From JANLSE01 sp038214135 (GTDB lineage: Bacteria; Chloroflexota; Chloroflexia; Chloroflexales; Roseiflexaceae), in assembly GCA_038214135.1 (NCBI GenBank), contig JBBQSD010000059.1, forward strand, positions 1-34,943: a DNA stretch of 34,943 nucleotides. Reading direction: 5' to 3'. A program made the position numbers and the translations under genes. Below the pieces are notes generated by a model. That model was given only the letters and a program-made list of their open reading frames with translations, did no database searches and was not told the DNA's origin. Positions 16,263 through 24,611 of the stretch are shown in pieces (the first letter of the stretch is position 1; each line of letters starts with the position of its first letter).

Positions 16263-16573
16263 CAAGTGAACCACACGATGTTGATCAGGAAAAGTACACA
16301 TTAGAGCGATGCTCAGAGAATCGGCGGTTGGTGTGAAGCCGGTGCGGGCGCGAATGTGGAATGGCCCTGGGAGTCGCGAAGCGAACCAATTCTGGAATAC
16401 CAGAGTTGCAGTAGCCAAGCCGGAAACGCCACCGTTATCAGGGCGCAGGGTATCACGCGTTCTACGCAGCGTACCTGGTTGAGTGTGTCGCTTCTGGCGG
16501 CGAACGAGGGTGGTACCACGGGAGCTTTTTGAGCCTCTCGTCCCTTACGGGATGAGAGGCTTTCTGCTTTCTT
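16263..16573 (+). promoter_or_regulatory. T-box leader, tryptophan type, separated from trpS
   Basis: The T-box core AGGGTGGTACCACG is at 16507-16520. Stem I shows AGAGAATCGGC then GGTTGGTGTGAAGCCGGT, the typical distal arm and loop. The 3' side carries TGG at 16362-16364 followed by CCCTGGGAG, the same geometry as GCC plus CCACCTGAG in the alanine leader at 756, so the specifier reads tryptophan. An ACCGTTATC segment at about 16432 fits the Stem III region. A terminator follows. The next gene on this strand is trpS at 18748, beyond an opposite-strand glycosidase gene. A second TGG at 16357 and an overlapping ATG at 16361 are weaker specifier options. Confidence 0.85.
16532..16573 (+). terminator. 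T-box intrinsic terminator of the tryptophan leader
   Basis: GCCTCTCGTCCC at 16532-16543 pairs with GGGATGAGAGGC at 16549-16560 (12 bp, one G-T pair), and a T-rich tail TTTCTGCTTTCTT follows. It lies just after the T-box core, in the attenuator position. Confidence 0.88.
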
Positions 16574-16585
16574 AAAATTCCGGGA

Positions 16586-18553
16586 TTACCAGGCAACGCG
16601 GATCTGGATCACGGTATCTGGCGATTCAAGCAATAGGTAGCGGCCATCTGGTCGCTCCTCAATAGTATAAGGGGCGGGAGCGCCATTGCGAGTGATATTC
16701 AGTTGGCTGCGTTTGCCTTCGCCAGCACCCTGCGGTAGTGGCAGTGCAATCCGGGTACGGTCGGCGCTGCCGGTGACATCAAGTTCGATGGCCTGGTTGC
16801 CCTGCCGCCAGTGGTAGGCCACATAGCCATCGCCGGAGGCATAGCGCGCAATGGCATAGGCATCGCGCACATCGGTTGTCGTGGTCCAGCGCGGGGCAAC
16901 AGTGACATCACGGTAGGCTATTGCGTTATCGCTGATGCCAGCAGCACCCTCGATCAGTGCGCTGAGCATGTTGCCAGTACCCCAGCCATCAGTCGGGATG
17001 GTATCGTCTGAGCTAACACCTTCTGCGCCATCACGATGGTACCAGAGGAATGTCCGGCCCTTACTGAGCATACGGAGCCAGTAATGTTCGAGAATTGCGA
17101 ACCCATATTCGGGTTGGCCATAGCGGAAGGCACCGCGGGCCAGTTCGCCGCCAACCAGCGGCATGATTCCACCATTGACATACGAACCAGGAATCTCGCC
17201 ACTGCGCCCTGCCAGGCCAACCAGGCCGCGTGGGAAGGGCGGATCAATACTGTACCATTCGGCAAAGGCACCATCGGCACGGCCAGATGCATAGCGGGCA
17301 TTGTCTTCGGCTCCGCGTTGCATGTATTCGGCCAATATTGCTCGGCCTTGATCAGTATTCAACACGCCGCGATTCAGTGCGAATGCATTCGAGAGGCTCA
17401 ATTGGCGTTCGGCATTCACACCGGGCAGATCGACCTTGTTGAACGGCACATGATGGCGGAAGAAGCTGCCATTCCAGGAAACGGCATTCAGATTGCGGAT
17501 GATGCCAGCCGAAAGATCGCGCCAGAGTTTGGCCAGGTTTGGATCACCAATGCGATCCTCAATGCGAGCCAGCATGGAGAGCGATTGGGCCAGGCCAGTA
17601 TTATCGCCATGAAAAATCCCCCAGATCGTCTTGTCGTCGATCCAGTGGCGCGGTGCTGGTTTGCCATTATTCGGGTCGGTGGTGGTCTGGCCGATCTCAA
17701 AATCCCAGGTATCGATGGTGTAAGGGCGCTTGACCAGCCCGCGTGCGGCGTCCCAGCGCAACGGATTCTGGAGGGTGTAGGTCAGCGCTCGGCGCATGGT
17801 GCCAAGATGGTTCTTCAGCCACCCATCATCGCCATTGGTCTGCCAGAGTTCATAGACACCCTGGACATACAGGTATTCGACATCGGCTTCGACGGGGGTG
17901 CGGTAGGCGCGGATCTGAAACTCTGGCCGATCCAGAAAATCCGGGAAGCTGCCATCCGAGTATTGCGAATCGCGAAAGGCATCCATGGTCGCACGCAAAT
18001 TGGGATCGAAATAGCGTGCGGCCCGTTGCTGGTAGATATGGTCGCGCAGCCAGAGCAGGGCGCTATCGGGCGAGCGATAGCCATGCACCTGGCGGTTGCC
18101 AAGGTTATAGCTCAGCACGGCCTGATCAAGCAACTTCTGGGCAGCTGGGATAAACGCATCAAAGCGCTCACGGCCAGTCACAAGACTGGTGCGGGCATCG
18201 AGTGTAAACAGGCTCGGATTGACTGCCGCCTGCTGGCCGCTCAGAAACAGCGCAGCCCATTGTGGGCCAAGTGCCCCACGCGGAAACACCGTCAGCGTGC
18301 CCTGGCCGTTCTCGATCCGGCCTTCGGCAGTGCCAGCATAACGCTTGCGCGAATCAAACAGGACAATCGCTGCCGGGCCAGTATATCCAGGCGCACGGGC
18401 GCTGATCGCAATGGGTTGCAGTGGTGTGACAACCGATTGCGGGCTGGCAATCGATGTTCCATTCGTTTGGGCATGCGTAATCGAGGGGGCCAACAGGGCG
18501 GCGGGCGTGGCCAGGAGTGTGGTCAAGAACATGCGGCGATGCAGACGTGGCAC
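16586..18553 (-). CDS. Tat-exported glycoside hydrolase-like protein (alpha/alpha barrel)
   Basis: This 655-residue protein begins with a twin-arginine signal (HRRMFLTTLL, hydrophobic core, ALLAPSITHA then QT as likely cleavage site). Residues about 140-600 look like a six-hairpin glycosidase: DDKTIWGIFHGDNTGLAQSL, RADGAFAEWYSIDPP, SYVNGGIMPLVGGELARGAF, TDGWGTGNMLSALIEGAAGI. Acidic residues in the DD and AEW motifs are candidate catalytic groups. The exact GH family is not recognised; GH15/GH63-like or MGH1-like are possible. A GTG start at 18553 is chosen because AGAGGTG lies just upstream and it keeps the RR motif. The gene runs against its surroundings, filling the space between the tryptophan T-box terminator (13 bp away) and the trpS operon. 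Confidence 0.62.
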   Translation of the reverse strand: MPRLHRRMFLTTLLATPAALLAPSITHAQTNGTSIASPQSVVTPLQPIAISARAPGYTGPAAIVLFDSRKRYAGTAEGRIENGQGTLTVFPRGALGPQWAALFLSGQQAAVNPSLFTLDARTSLVTGRERFDAFIPAAQKLLDQAVLSYNLGNRQVHGYRSPDSALLWLRDHIYQQRAARYFDPNLRATMDAFRDSQYSDGSFPDFLDRPEFQIRAYRTPVEADVEYLYVQGVYELWQTNGDDGWLKNHLGTMRRALTYTLQNPLRWDAARGLVKRPYTIDTWDFEIGQTTTDPNNGKPAPRHWIDDKTIWGIFHGDNTGLAQSLSMLARIEDRIGDPNLAKLWRDLSAGIIRNLNAVSWNGSFFRHHVPFNKVDLPGVNAERQLSLSNAFALNRGVLNTDQGRAILAEYMQRGAEDNARYASGRADGAFAEWYSIDPPFPRGLVGLAGRSGEIPGSYVNGGIMPLVGGELARGAFRYGQPEYGFAILEHYWLRMLSKGRTFLWYHRDGAEGVSSDDTIPTDGWGTGNMLSALIEGAAGISDNAIAYRDVTVAPRWTTTTDVRDAYAIARYASGDGYVAYHWRQGNQAIELDVTGSADRTRIALPLPQGAGEGKRSQLNITRNGAPAPYTIEERPDGRYLLLESPDTVIQIRVAW

Positions 18554-18572
18554 AAAACACCTCTGGTTTCAT

Positions 18573-18609
18573 GGCGAGAACGAGTATTCAGGAGTCAGGA
18601 GCCAGAATG
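18573..18609 (+). repeat. GAGTATTCAGGAGTCAG heptamer module
   Basis: This is a short copy of the module seen at 961-983 and 24421-24443. It lies 20 bases outside the start of the glycosidase gene, at the border between that gene and the trpS upstream region. Confidence 0.6.
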
Positions 18610-18747
18610 AGACATCAATGCTTTAACTATACCATAGCCTGCCCTGCGTAAAACTGATAGACACTACATGCAGGGCTGATGAAAGAAACCCTATTGGCTA
18701 TCGGACTATCGGCTATCGGCTATTTCATCGAAGAAAGGAAGACACAT

Positions 18748-19749
18748 ATGGCAACCAAACGAACGCGGGTCTTTTCTGGTATTCAACCATCGGGCCAGCT
18801 GCATATTGGCAATTATCTTGGTGCCATCCAGCAATGGGTGGCTGGGCAGGGCCAGAAGGAGAATTTTATCTGTGTTGTCGATCTGCATGCGATTACGGTT
18901 CCACAGGATGCGACACTGCTGCGCCAGCAGACACGCGAACTGACGGCATTGCTGCTTGCTTCTGGGATCGATCCCCAGCAGACGACACTGTTCATTCAGA
19001 GCCATGTTCGCGCCCATGCCGAGGGCTGCTGGATTCTGAACTGCGTCACGCCAGTTGGCTGGTTGGAACGGATGACGCAATATAAGATGAAATCCCAGAA
19101 GCAGGAGAGCGTCCTGACTGGTTTACTCGATTACCCGGTGTTGCAGGCAATGGATATTCTGCTGTATGACACCGATGAGGTGCCGGTTGGCGAGGACCAG
19201 AAGCAGCATGTTGAGCTGACCCGCGATATTGCCCAGCGCTTTAATGGCCTGTATGGCGACACATTCGTGATTCCCAAGCATGTGATCCGCGAAACGGGCG
19301 CACGGATTACGGCGCTGAATGATCCAACGGCCAAGATGAGTAAGAGCGATCCGACCCGCGGCCATGCGGTGCGGATTATCGATACGCCAGATGAGATTCG
19401 CTGGGTGTTCAAGCGGGCCGTCACCGATGCTGGGCGCGAAATTACATTCAGTGATGATCCAGCACGAGCCGGTGTTAATAATATGCTACAGATCTATGAA
19501 CTGATCACCGGCCAGAGTCGGGCGGCAATCGAGGATCATTTTGCTGGCAAGGGCTATGGCGCGCTCAAAACCGATGTGGCCGAAGCGGTGATTGAGGGTT
19601 TGCGCCCGATCCGCGAACGCTACCATCAGTTGATTACTGCACCAGATGAGCTTGATCGGCTGATGCGTGTTGGTGCGGAACGTGCCCGCGCCGTGGCCGA
19701 GCCAAAGATTCGGCTGGTGAAGGAACGAGTTGGCTTCGTATTGGAGTAG
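18748..19749 (+). CDS. trpS: Tryptophanyl-tRNA synthetase
   Basis: This 333-residue class I synthetase charges tRNA-Trp. The HIGH-type motif reads PSGQLHIGNYLGA near residue 12 and the KMSKS motif reads AKMSKSD near residue 198. The DLHAITVPQD, GWLERMTQYKMKSQ and VPVGEDQKQHVELTRDIA segments are characteristic of TrpRS. Length is normal. The ATG at 18748 is preferred because AAAGGAAG lies at good distance; an in-frame start at 18679 would add an unconserved 23-residue leader made of TATCGG repeats. It opens a tight operon: the metallophosphoesterase begins six bases after its stop and trpE follows. The natural regulator, the tryptophan T-box, lies 2.2 kb upstream. Confidence 0.95.
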   Translation: MATKRTRVFSGIQPSGQLHIGNYLGAIQQWVAGQGQKENFICVVDLHAITVPQDATLLRQQTRELTALLLASGIDPQQTTLFIQSHVRAHAEGCWILNCVTPVGWLERMTQYKMKSQKQESVLTGLLDYPVLQAMDILLYDTDEVPVGEDQKQHVELTRDIAQRFNGLYGDTFVIPKHVIRETGARITALNDPTAKMSKSDPTRGHAVRIIDTPDEIRWVFKRAVTDAGREITFSDDPARAGVNNMLQIYELITGQSRAAIEDHFAGKGYGALKTDVAEAVIEGLRPIRERYHQLITAPDELDRLMRVGAERARAVAEPKIRLVKERVGFVLE

Positions 19750-19755
19750 TACAGT

Positions 19756-20652
19756 ATGGTGGATCGCTTCCTGCCGCCTAATCTGCGAGACGAGCGTATG
19801 GTTGCACGGATCGGGTTGATCTCCGATACCCATATGCCGGATCGCTGCCCACAGTTGCCCGCAGCGTTATTCGAGGTGCTGCATGGTGTCGATCTGCTCC
19901 TGCATGCTGGTGATGTTGGTGAGTTGTGGGTGCTTGATCGCCTGAGCATCATTGCGCCAGTGATTGCGGTGCATGGCAATGATGACACTGTTGATGCACA
20001 GCGTGAACTGCCATATCAGCAGATCCTCACTGTGGCAGGCCAGCGGCTGGTGCTGACCCACGCTCACTATTTTGATCGGACGCAGGAGCTGGATTCACGC
20101 AAGGATGATGCATGGGGGCCAAAACTTGAGCGACGTGCAGGATTTGGCCGTAGCGCCGGGGCCTCAATTGTCGTCTTTGGCCACACCCATATACCAATGG
20201 CGCACCACTATCAGAATATGTTGCTGATCAATCCTGGTGCGATCGCGGCACCGAACTATGTGTTACGCCAACGAATTCAGACGGTTGCAGTGCTGTTCAT
20301 TCGTGATGATGGACTGCCGATTGTGCGGCATATCGATCTTGCAACACCCGAGCGCGTGTTTGTGCCACAGTTCGATGAGCATGCTGGATTTGCGGCTGCC
20401 TTCAGCCAGTATGCAGATTCAATTATGGCTGCCGATCTGGAAGCAATCTGGCATGATCTGGAACAATATGCACGTTCACTAGCGCCAGATGTGCGAGCGG
20501 TGTTGCGGGCCGGAACACGCCATGTGCAGGAGCGGCGCTGGTTGGGGGATCAGACGCTGATTACCCGTGCCGAATTGCTGGCCGAGATCCAATTGGCCGA
20601 TGCGATACCAGCTGATGTGCGCGCCAGAATCACGATGCTACTGAGTGAATAA
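19756..20652 (+). CDS. Calcineurin-like metallophosphoesterase (YfcE/MJ0936-like) with C-terminal extension
   Basis: This 298-residue protein has all the phosphoesterase metal-site motifs: SDTH (23-26), AGDVGE (51-56), HGNDD (73-77), THAHY (101-105) and GHTHIP (142-147). The YfcE-type domain ends near residue 185; about 110 further residues, mostly helical and rich in Ala, Asp and Glu, follow and are unrecognised. Members hydrolyse phosphodiesters or phosphomonoesters with two metal ions in the cytoplasm. The start at 19756 has GGAG upstream; the ATG at 19798, directly before the conserved strand, is an alternative. It sits between trpS and trpE with gaps of 6 and 25 bp, so it is cotranscribed with tryptophan genes, for reasons unknown. 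Confidence 0.85.
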   Translation: MVDRFLPPNLRDERMVARIGLISDTHMPDRCPQLPAALFEVLHGVDLLLHAGDVGELWVLDRLSIIAPVIAVHGNDDTVDAQRELPYQQILTVAGQRLVLTHAHYFDRTQELDSRKDDAWGPKLERRAGFGRSAGASIVVFGHTHIPMAHHYQNMLLINPGAIAAPNYVLRQRIQTVAVLFIRDDGLPIVRHIDLATPERVFVPQFDEHAGFAAAFSQYADSIMAADLEAIWHDLEQYARSLAPDVRAVLRAGTRHVQERRWLGDQTLITRAELLAEIQLADAIPADVRARITMLLSE

Positions 20653-20677
20653 TGTGTGGTTCGATAGGGAGAAAACG

Positions 20678-22207
20678 ATGAAAACCAGCCCGTCGCTTGA
20701 TGAAGTTCGCGCCATGCGTGGCCAGGGCAACCTGTGCCCGGTGTATACCGAAGTCCTTGCCGATCTGGAAACACCAGTCTCGGCGTTTCTGAAAGTGGCC
20801 CGCAGCCCATGGAGCTTTCTGCTCGAATCGGTTGAGGGCGGCCAGCATATTGCCCGCTATTCGTTTATTGGCGCAGAGCCATACTTGACCCTGCGTTTCG
20901 ATGATGGCCAGGCCCACGCTGTCCAGGGCGGCTATAAACAAACCCTGCCCTATACCGATCCGCTGAAGGTGCTGGGTTCGTACTTAAGCTCATATCGCCC
21001 TGTGCGTTTGCCGGATCTGCCGCGTTTTGTTGGCGGTGCGGTTGGCTATCTGTGCTACGAAACGGTCGCCTGTTTTGAACGACTGCCCGTTCCCACAAAA
21101 GCTGGCTATCATATTCCACTTGGCATGTGGCAGTTTGTCGATACGCTGCTGGTGTTTGATCATCTCAAGCATAAGATCAAGATTATCAGCCATGTCCACC
21201 TGGATGTTGATGATCTGGCCGCCGAGTACCGCCGTGCAACCGATAAACTGGCCGAGATTGCTGAACGGTTGCGTGAGCCGGTTGCATTCGAGCACCTGAT
21301 CGATGATCGACCATCGACCGTGGATGCGCGTCGTCCATCGCCCACCGCGACTCGGGCAACATCGAACGTGACCCAGGCACGTTATGAGGCAATGGTGCTC
21401 AAGGCCAAGGAATATATTGCTGCTGGCGATGCCTTTCAGGTAGTACCATCGCAGCGCTTTAGCCGTCAAGTCAAGGCCGATCCATTCACAATCTATCGGG
21501 CATTACGGACAATCAATCCATCGCCATATATGTTCTTCCTGCACACTCCTGAATGTGATCTGGTTGGCTCATCGCCGGAATTGCTGGTGCGGGTTGAGGA
21601 TGGCCTGGTGACGACCCACCCGATTGCGGGAACACGCCCACGCGGCCAGGATGATGAACAGGATCGGGCGTTGGCCGAGGAGCTATTGGGCGATGAAAAG
21701 GAGCGCGCCGAGCATCTGATGCTTGTCGATCTGGGCCGCAACGATATCGGGCGTGTTGCCACGGCTGGATCGGTGCGGGTGCCAAATTTCATGTCGGTCG
21801 AGAAGTTCAGCCATGTGATGCACATTGTCAGCCATGTGACCGGGCGTTTACGACCTGATATGACAGCACTTGATGCGCTACGGGCTGTGTTTCCTGCTGG
21901 AACGGTGAGTGGTGCGCCAAAGATTCGGGCCATGGAGATTATTGCCGAATTGGAGGGCGAGCAGCGCGGCATCTATGCCGGTGCCGTTGGGCATGTTGGC
22001 TTCAATGGCGATCTGGATACGTGTATCGCCCTGCGAACCATGGTTGTCAAGGATGGCGTGGCCTATGTGCAAGCTGGCGGTGGCGTGGTGGCCGATAGCG
22101 ACCCAACGGCGGAGTATCACGAGAGCGGCAATAAGGCAGCGGCGCTCCTGCGGGCAATCGATGAAGCCGAACGGCTGGTTGAGCCACGAGTACGGGCGTA
22201 CGATTGA
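20678..22207 (+). CDS. trpE: Anthranilate synthase component I
   Basis: This 509-residue protein makes anthranilate from chorismate, with ammonia supplied by the TrpG subunit, in the first step of tryptophan synthesis. The chorismate-binding domain shows SSPELLVRVEDG, HPIAGTRPRG, DLGRNDIGRVA and PAGTVSGAPKIRAMEII. The N-terminal LLESVEGG is the region where tryptophan feedback inhibition usually acts in TrpE (LLES motif). PabB is less likely given the trpS linkage. The ATG at 20678 has AGGGAG seven bases upstream; an in-frame ATG at 20645 lacks one. The trpG partner is 2.8 kb downstream, split off by two other genes and repeat DNA. Confidence 0.93.
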   Translation: MKTSPSLDEVRAMRGQGNLCPVYTEVLADLETPVSAFLKVARSPWSFLLESVEGGQHIARYSFIGAEPYLTLRFDDGQAHAVQGGYKQTLPYTDPLKVLGSYLSSYRPVRLPDLPRFVGGAVGYLCYETVACFERLPVPTKAGYHIPLGMWQFVDTLLVFDHLKHKIKIISHVHLDVDDLAAEYRRATDKLAEIAERLREPVAFEHLIDDRPSTVDARRPSPTATRATSNVTQARYEAMVLKAKEYIAAGDAFQVVPSQRFSRQVKADPFTIYRALRTINPSPYMFFLHTPECDLVGSSPELLVRVEDGLVTTHPIAGTRPRGQDDEQDRALAEELLGDEKERAEHLMLVDLGRNDIGRVATAGSVRVPNFMSVEKFSHVMHIVSHVTGRLRPDMTALDALRAVFPAGTVSGAPKIRAMEIIAELEGEQRGIYAGAVGHVGFNGDLDTCIALRTMVVKDGVAYVQAGGGVVADSDPTAEYHESGNKAAALLRAIDEAERLVEPRVRAYD

Positions 22208-22668
22208 CGAGGAGTCAGAAGTCAGGAGTCCGGAGTCAGAAGACCGAGAACCGAGAACCCTGACCGCGAAGTCAGGAGTCCGGAGTCAGGAGTCAGAATT
22301 AGCTTTCAGCTCTCAGCCATCAGCTTTCAGGAGCTAGCAGGAAGCAGTTACGAACACATCTCGATCACAGTTGTGGCAGAACCGAGAACTGTGGAACCAA
22401 GGAACACGTACGGGCACAGCGCGCTGTGCCCAACACGCCACCAGCAGTTATTGACACAGCCGAGGCATGACCGTAGGGCATTGGCGAACCACGGTGGTTC
22501 ATTTAGGGTCCAGGGACTCTTGTCCCTGGACGGGGTGGCCGGGGTACCCTTTGGGTCTGGCACCCCGGGTGGCGGGCCACCCCGACCGCAGGTGCGGGCC
22601 CGCAGCCCCGCGACGAAAGAAAGCGAAGGGCTCCTCCAAAGGAGCCTACACGCCTGAAAGGTGTATCT
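22208..22668 (+). repeat. Gene-free repeat cluster between trpE and the tautomerase gene
   Basis: 22208-22300 is a run of GTCAGGA and GAACCGA heptamers. 22304-22331 is TCAGCTC/TCAGCCA heptamers. 22361-22380 and 22456-22472 are diverged copies of the CGATCACAG...GGCATGACC element. A 10-bp hairpin (GTCCAGGGAC, loop TCTT) is at 22508-22531, followed by a GC-rich block like those at 15619 and 24783. A final GGCTCCT/AGGAGCC hairpin near 22629-22647 precedes the AAAGGTG binding site of the next gene. Confidence 0.65.
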
Positions 22669-23058
22669 ATGGCCCAAATCAAAATCTATGGATTACGCGA
22701 ACACCTCGATCCAATCAAGGCCCGGCTTTCCGATACAATTCATAGCTGTGTTGTTGAGGCGCTGGCCTACCCACCCGAAAAGCGTGCGCATCGCTTCTTT
22801 CCACTTGATCAAGCAGATTTCTATTACCCGCCTGATCGCACGACCGCCTATACAATCATTGAAATCAGCATGTTCGAGGGCCGCACGATTGAAACCAAGA
22901 AACAGCTCATCCGGCTCCTGTTCACACGCATTGCCGATGAGTGTGGCATTGCGCCGCAGGATGTGGAGATGACTATTACCGAGACGCCACGCCATCATTG
23001 GGGCTTTCGTGGGCTGCTTGGCGATGAGGCCAGCCTGAATTATACCGTTGAGGTGTAA
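22669..23058 (+). CDS. Tautomerase-fold protein (Tautomerase_2-like) without Pro1
   Basis: This 129-residue protein matches the longer tautomerase group: MAQIKIYG..., RAHRFFPLDQADFYYP, YTIIEISMFEGRTIETKKQLIRLLF, and a closing GFRGLLGDEASLNYTVEV. Tautomerase superfamily enzymes normally use an N-terminal proline exposed after Met removal; here residue 2 is Ala, so standard keto-enol tautomerase chemistry is unlikely. Several proteins in this subgroup share the MAQ start, so the change is probably a family trait rather than a defect. The ATG has AAAGGTG upstream. It is followed after three bases by the aminotransferase gene, so they form a two-gene unit. Confidence 0.83.
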   Translation: MAQIKIYGLREHLDPIKARLSDTIHSCVVEALAYPPEKRAHRFFPLDQADFYYPPDRTTAYTIIEISMFEGRTIETKKQLIRLLFTRIADECGIAPQDVEMTITETPRHHWGFRGLLGDEASLNYTVEV

Positions 23059-23061
23059 ACA

Positions 23062-24408
23062 ATGTTGATGGATCGAACCCGCTTGCAGGCTGCCCTGGCT
23101 ACCGAATTGGCCCGCTTCGCCGAAACGCACCCACGCTCGCACGAACTATTTGAACGTGCCAAAGAATCATTGCTCGGTGGCGTCCCAATGCACTGGATGG
23201 TGCGCTGGGCAGGGGCCTTCCCCGTATTTGTGACCGAGGCCCATGGCGCGTATTTCAGTTGTGTTGATGGCCATCGTTACCTGGATCTATGTTTGGGCGA
23301 TACTGGCGCGATGACCGGCCATGCGCCAGAAGCTGCGGTCGCGGCGATCAGCGAACAGGCCCGCCGTGGTGTTACCTTTATGCTGCCAACTGAGGATGCA
23401 CTATGGGTTGGTGAAGAACTTCAGCGCCGCTTTGGGCTGCCATACTGGCAGTTCGCCCTGACTGCCACCGATGCAAATCGGTTCGCCATCCGCTTGGCTC
23501 GCCATATTACTCAGCGCCCAAAGATCCTTGTGTTCAACTGGTGCTACCATGGAACTGTTGATGAAACCTTCATCACATTGCGTGATGGTGTCGCGGGTGC
23601 CCGTACTGGCAACCTTGGCCCACCAATCAACCCAACGATCACGACTAGGGTGGTTGAGTTTAACGATATACCAGCCCTCGAAGCAGCCCTGGCGCATGGT
23701 GACGTAGCCTGTGTACTGGCCGAACCGGTGATGACCAATATTGGCATTGTTCAGCCCGAACCTGGTTTTCACGACGCTTTACGTGATCTCACCCGCAGAA
23801 CCGGCACGCTACTGATTATTGATGAAACCCACACAATCTGTGCTGGCCCAGGTGGCTATACCAGGGCGTATGGGCTGCAACCAGACATGCTAACGCTTGG
23901 CAAGCCAATTGCTGGCGGATTACCAGCGGCGGTCTATGGGTTTAGCGCCGAAACGGCAGCACGGGTACAGGCCAGTATCCGCACTGACGAATCCGATACG
24001 GGCGGGATCGGCGGGACGTTAGCGGGTAACGCATTATCGCTGGCTGCAATGCGGGCCACGCTCGAACATGTACTGACCGAACAGGCATACGCGCACACCA
24101 TTCCACTGGCCGAACGATTTGCAGCGGGTGTTCATCAGGTGATTGCAGAATTCGGCTTGCCCTGGCATGTTAATCGCCTGGGGTGCCGAGCCGAATACTG
24201 GTTTCGCCCAACAGCACCGCAGAATGGCGGCGAAGCAGCCGCCGCAATCGATGGCGATCTGGATCGCTACATGCACCTAGCGGCGCTCAATCGCGGCATT
24301 CTCATGACACCCTTCCATAATATGGCCCTGATTGCGCCGGACACAACCGCAGCCGATATTGATTTCCATACGGACGTGTTTCGGGAGAGTGTGGCACAAC
24401 TTATGTAG
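23062..24408 (+). CDS. Class III PLP-dependent aminotransferase (GSA-aminotransferase-like)
   Basis: This 448-residue enzyme has the fold-type I class III signature. ELFERAKESLLGGVPM and YLDLCLGDTGAMTGHAPEAAV open the domain. LLIIDETHTICAGPGGY holds the Asp that binds the pyridine nitrogen, and DMLTLGKPIAGGLPAAVYG carries the lysine that forms the Schiff base. It resembles glutamate-1-semialdehyde aminomutase-like transaminases, but lacks context from heme genes, so a general aspartate-family aminotransferase label is safer. GAGGTG within the end of the upstream gene serves the ATG at 23062; an in-frame ATG at 23068 is possible. It is coupled with the tautomerase-like gene, suggesting one pathway on an amino acid or keto acid. 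Confidence 0.87.
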   Translation: MLMDRTRLQAALATELARFAETHPRSHELFERAKESLLGGVPMHWMVRWAGAFPVFVTEAHGAYFSCVDGHRYLDLCLGDTGAMTGHAPEAAVAAISEQARRGVTFMLPTEDALWVGEELQRRFGLPYWQFALTATDANRFAIRLARHITQRPKILVFNWCYHGTVDETFITLRDGVAGARTGNLGPPINPTITTRVVEFNDIPALEAALAHGDVACVLAEPVMTNIGIVQPEPGFHDALRDLTRRTGTLLIIDETHTICAGPGGYTRAYGLQPDMLTLGKPIAGGLPAAVYGFSAETAARVQASIRTDESDTGGIGGTLAGNALSLAAMRATLEHVLTEQAYAHTIPLAERFAAGVHQVIAEFGLPWHVNRLGCRAEYWFRPTAPQNGGEAAAAIDGDLDRYMHLAALNRGILMTPFHNMALIAPDTTAADIDFHTDVFRESVAQLM

Positions 24409-24562
<154 letters not shown>

Positions 24563-24611
24563 CCCTCACCCCTAGCCCCTCTCCCAGTGGGAGAGGGGTT
24601 AGGGGTGAGGG
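24563..24611. repeat. 49-bp near-perfect palindrome
   Basis: 23-base arms (24563-24585 and 24589-24611) pair completely apart from one G-T, around an AGT loop. The arms are CCCTCACCCC-like and C-rich on the top strand. No T run follows, so it is a poor intrinsic terminator; a REP- or MITE-like element is more likely. Similar C-rich hairpins recur at the right end of the window. Confidence 0.75.

Noticed and set aside
16361..16363. ATG as an alternative (methionine) specifier of the second T-box
   Set aside because: The alanine leader shows the codon followed by a nine-base CC...GAG segment; applying the same spacing gives TGG, which also matches the trpS-trpE operon downstream.
17036..18610. 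A 524-codon open frame on the plus strand across the glycosidase gene
   Set aside because: It is the antisense shadow of a high-GC gene with signal peptide and glycosidase motifs; the shadow has no recognisable domain or suitable start site.
18679..18747. N-terminal extension of TrpRS from an upstream in-frame ATG
   Set aside because: The extra 23 residues come from a TATCGG repeat, and the ATG at 18748 has the better binding site and the family-typical N-terminus.
22530..22560. GGGGTGGCCGGGGTACCC before the tautomerase gene resembles a T-box core
   Set aside because: The GGTGGTACC core is not intact, no Stem I or specifier is visible, and no T-run terminator follows.
22373..22745. Open frames of 92-94 codons in the trpE-tautomerase gap
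   Set aside because: They are made of repeat DNA and low-complexity GC-rich sequence, with no binding site and no protein-like composition.
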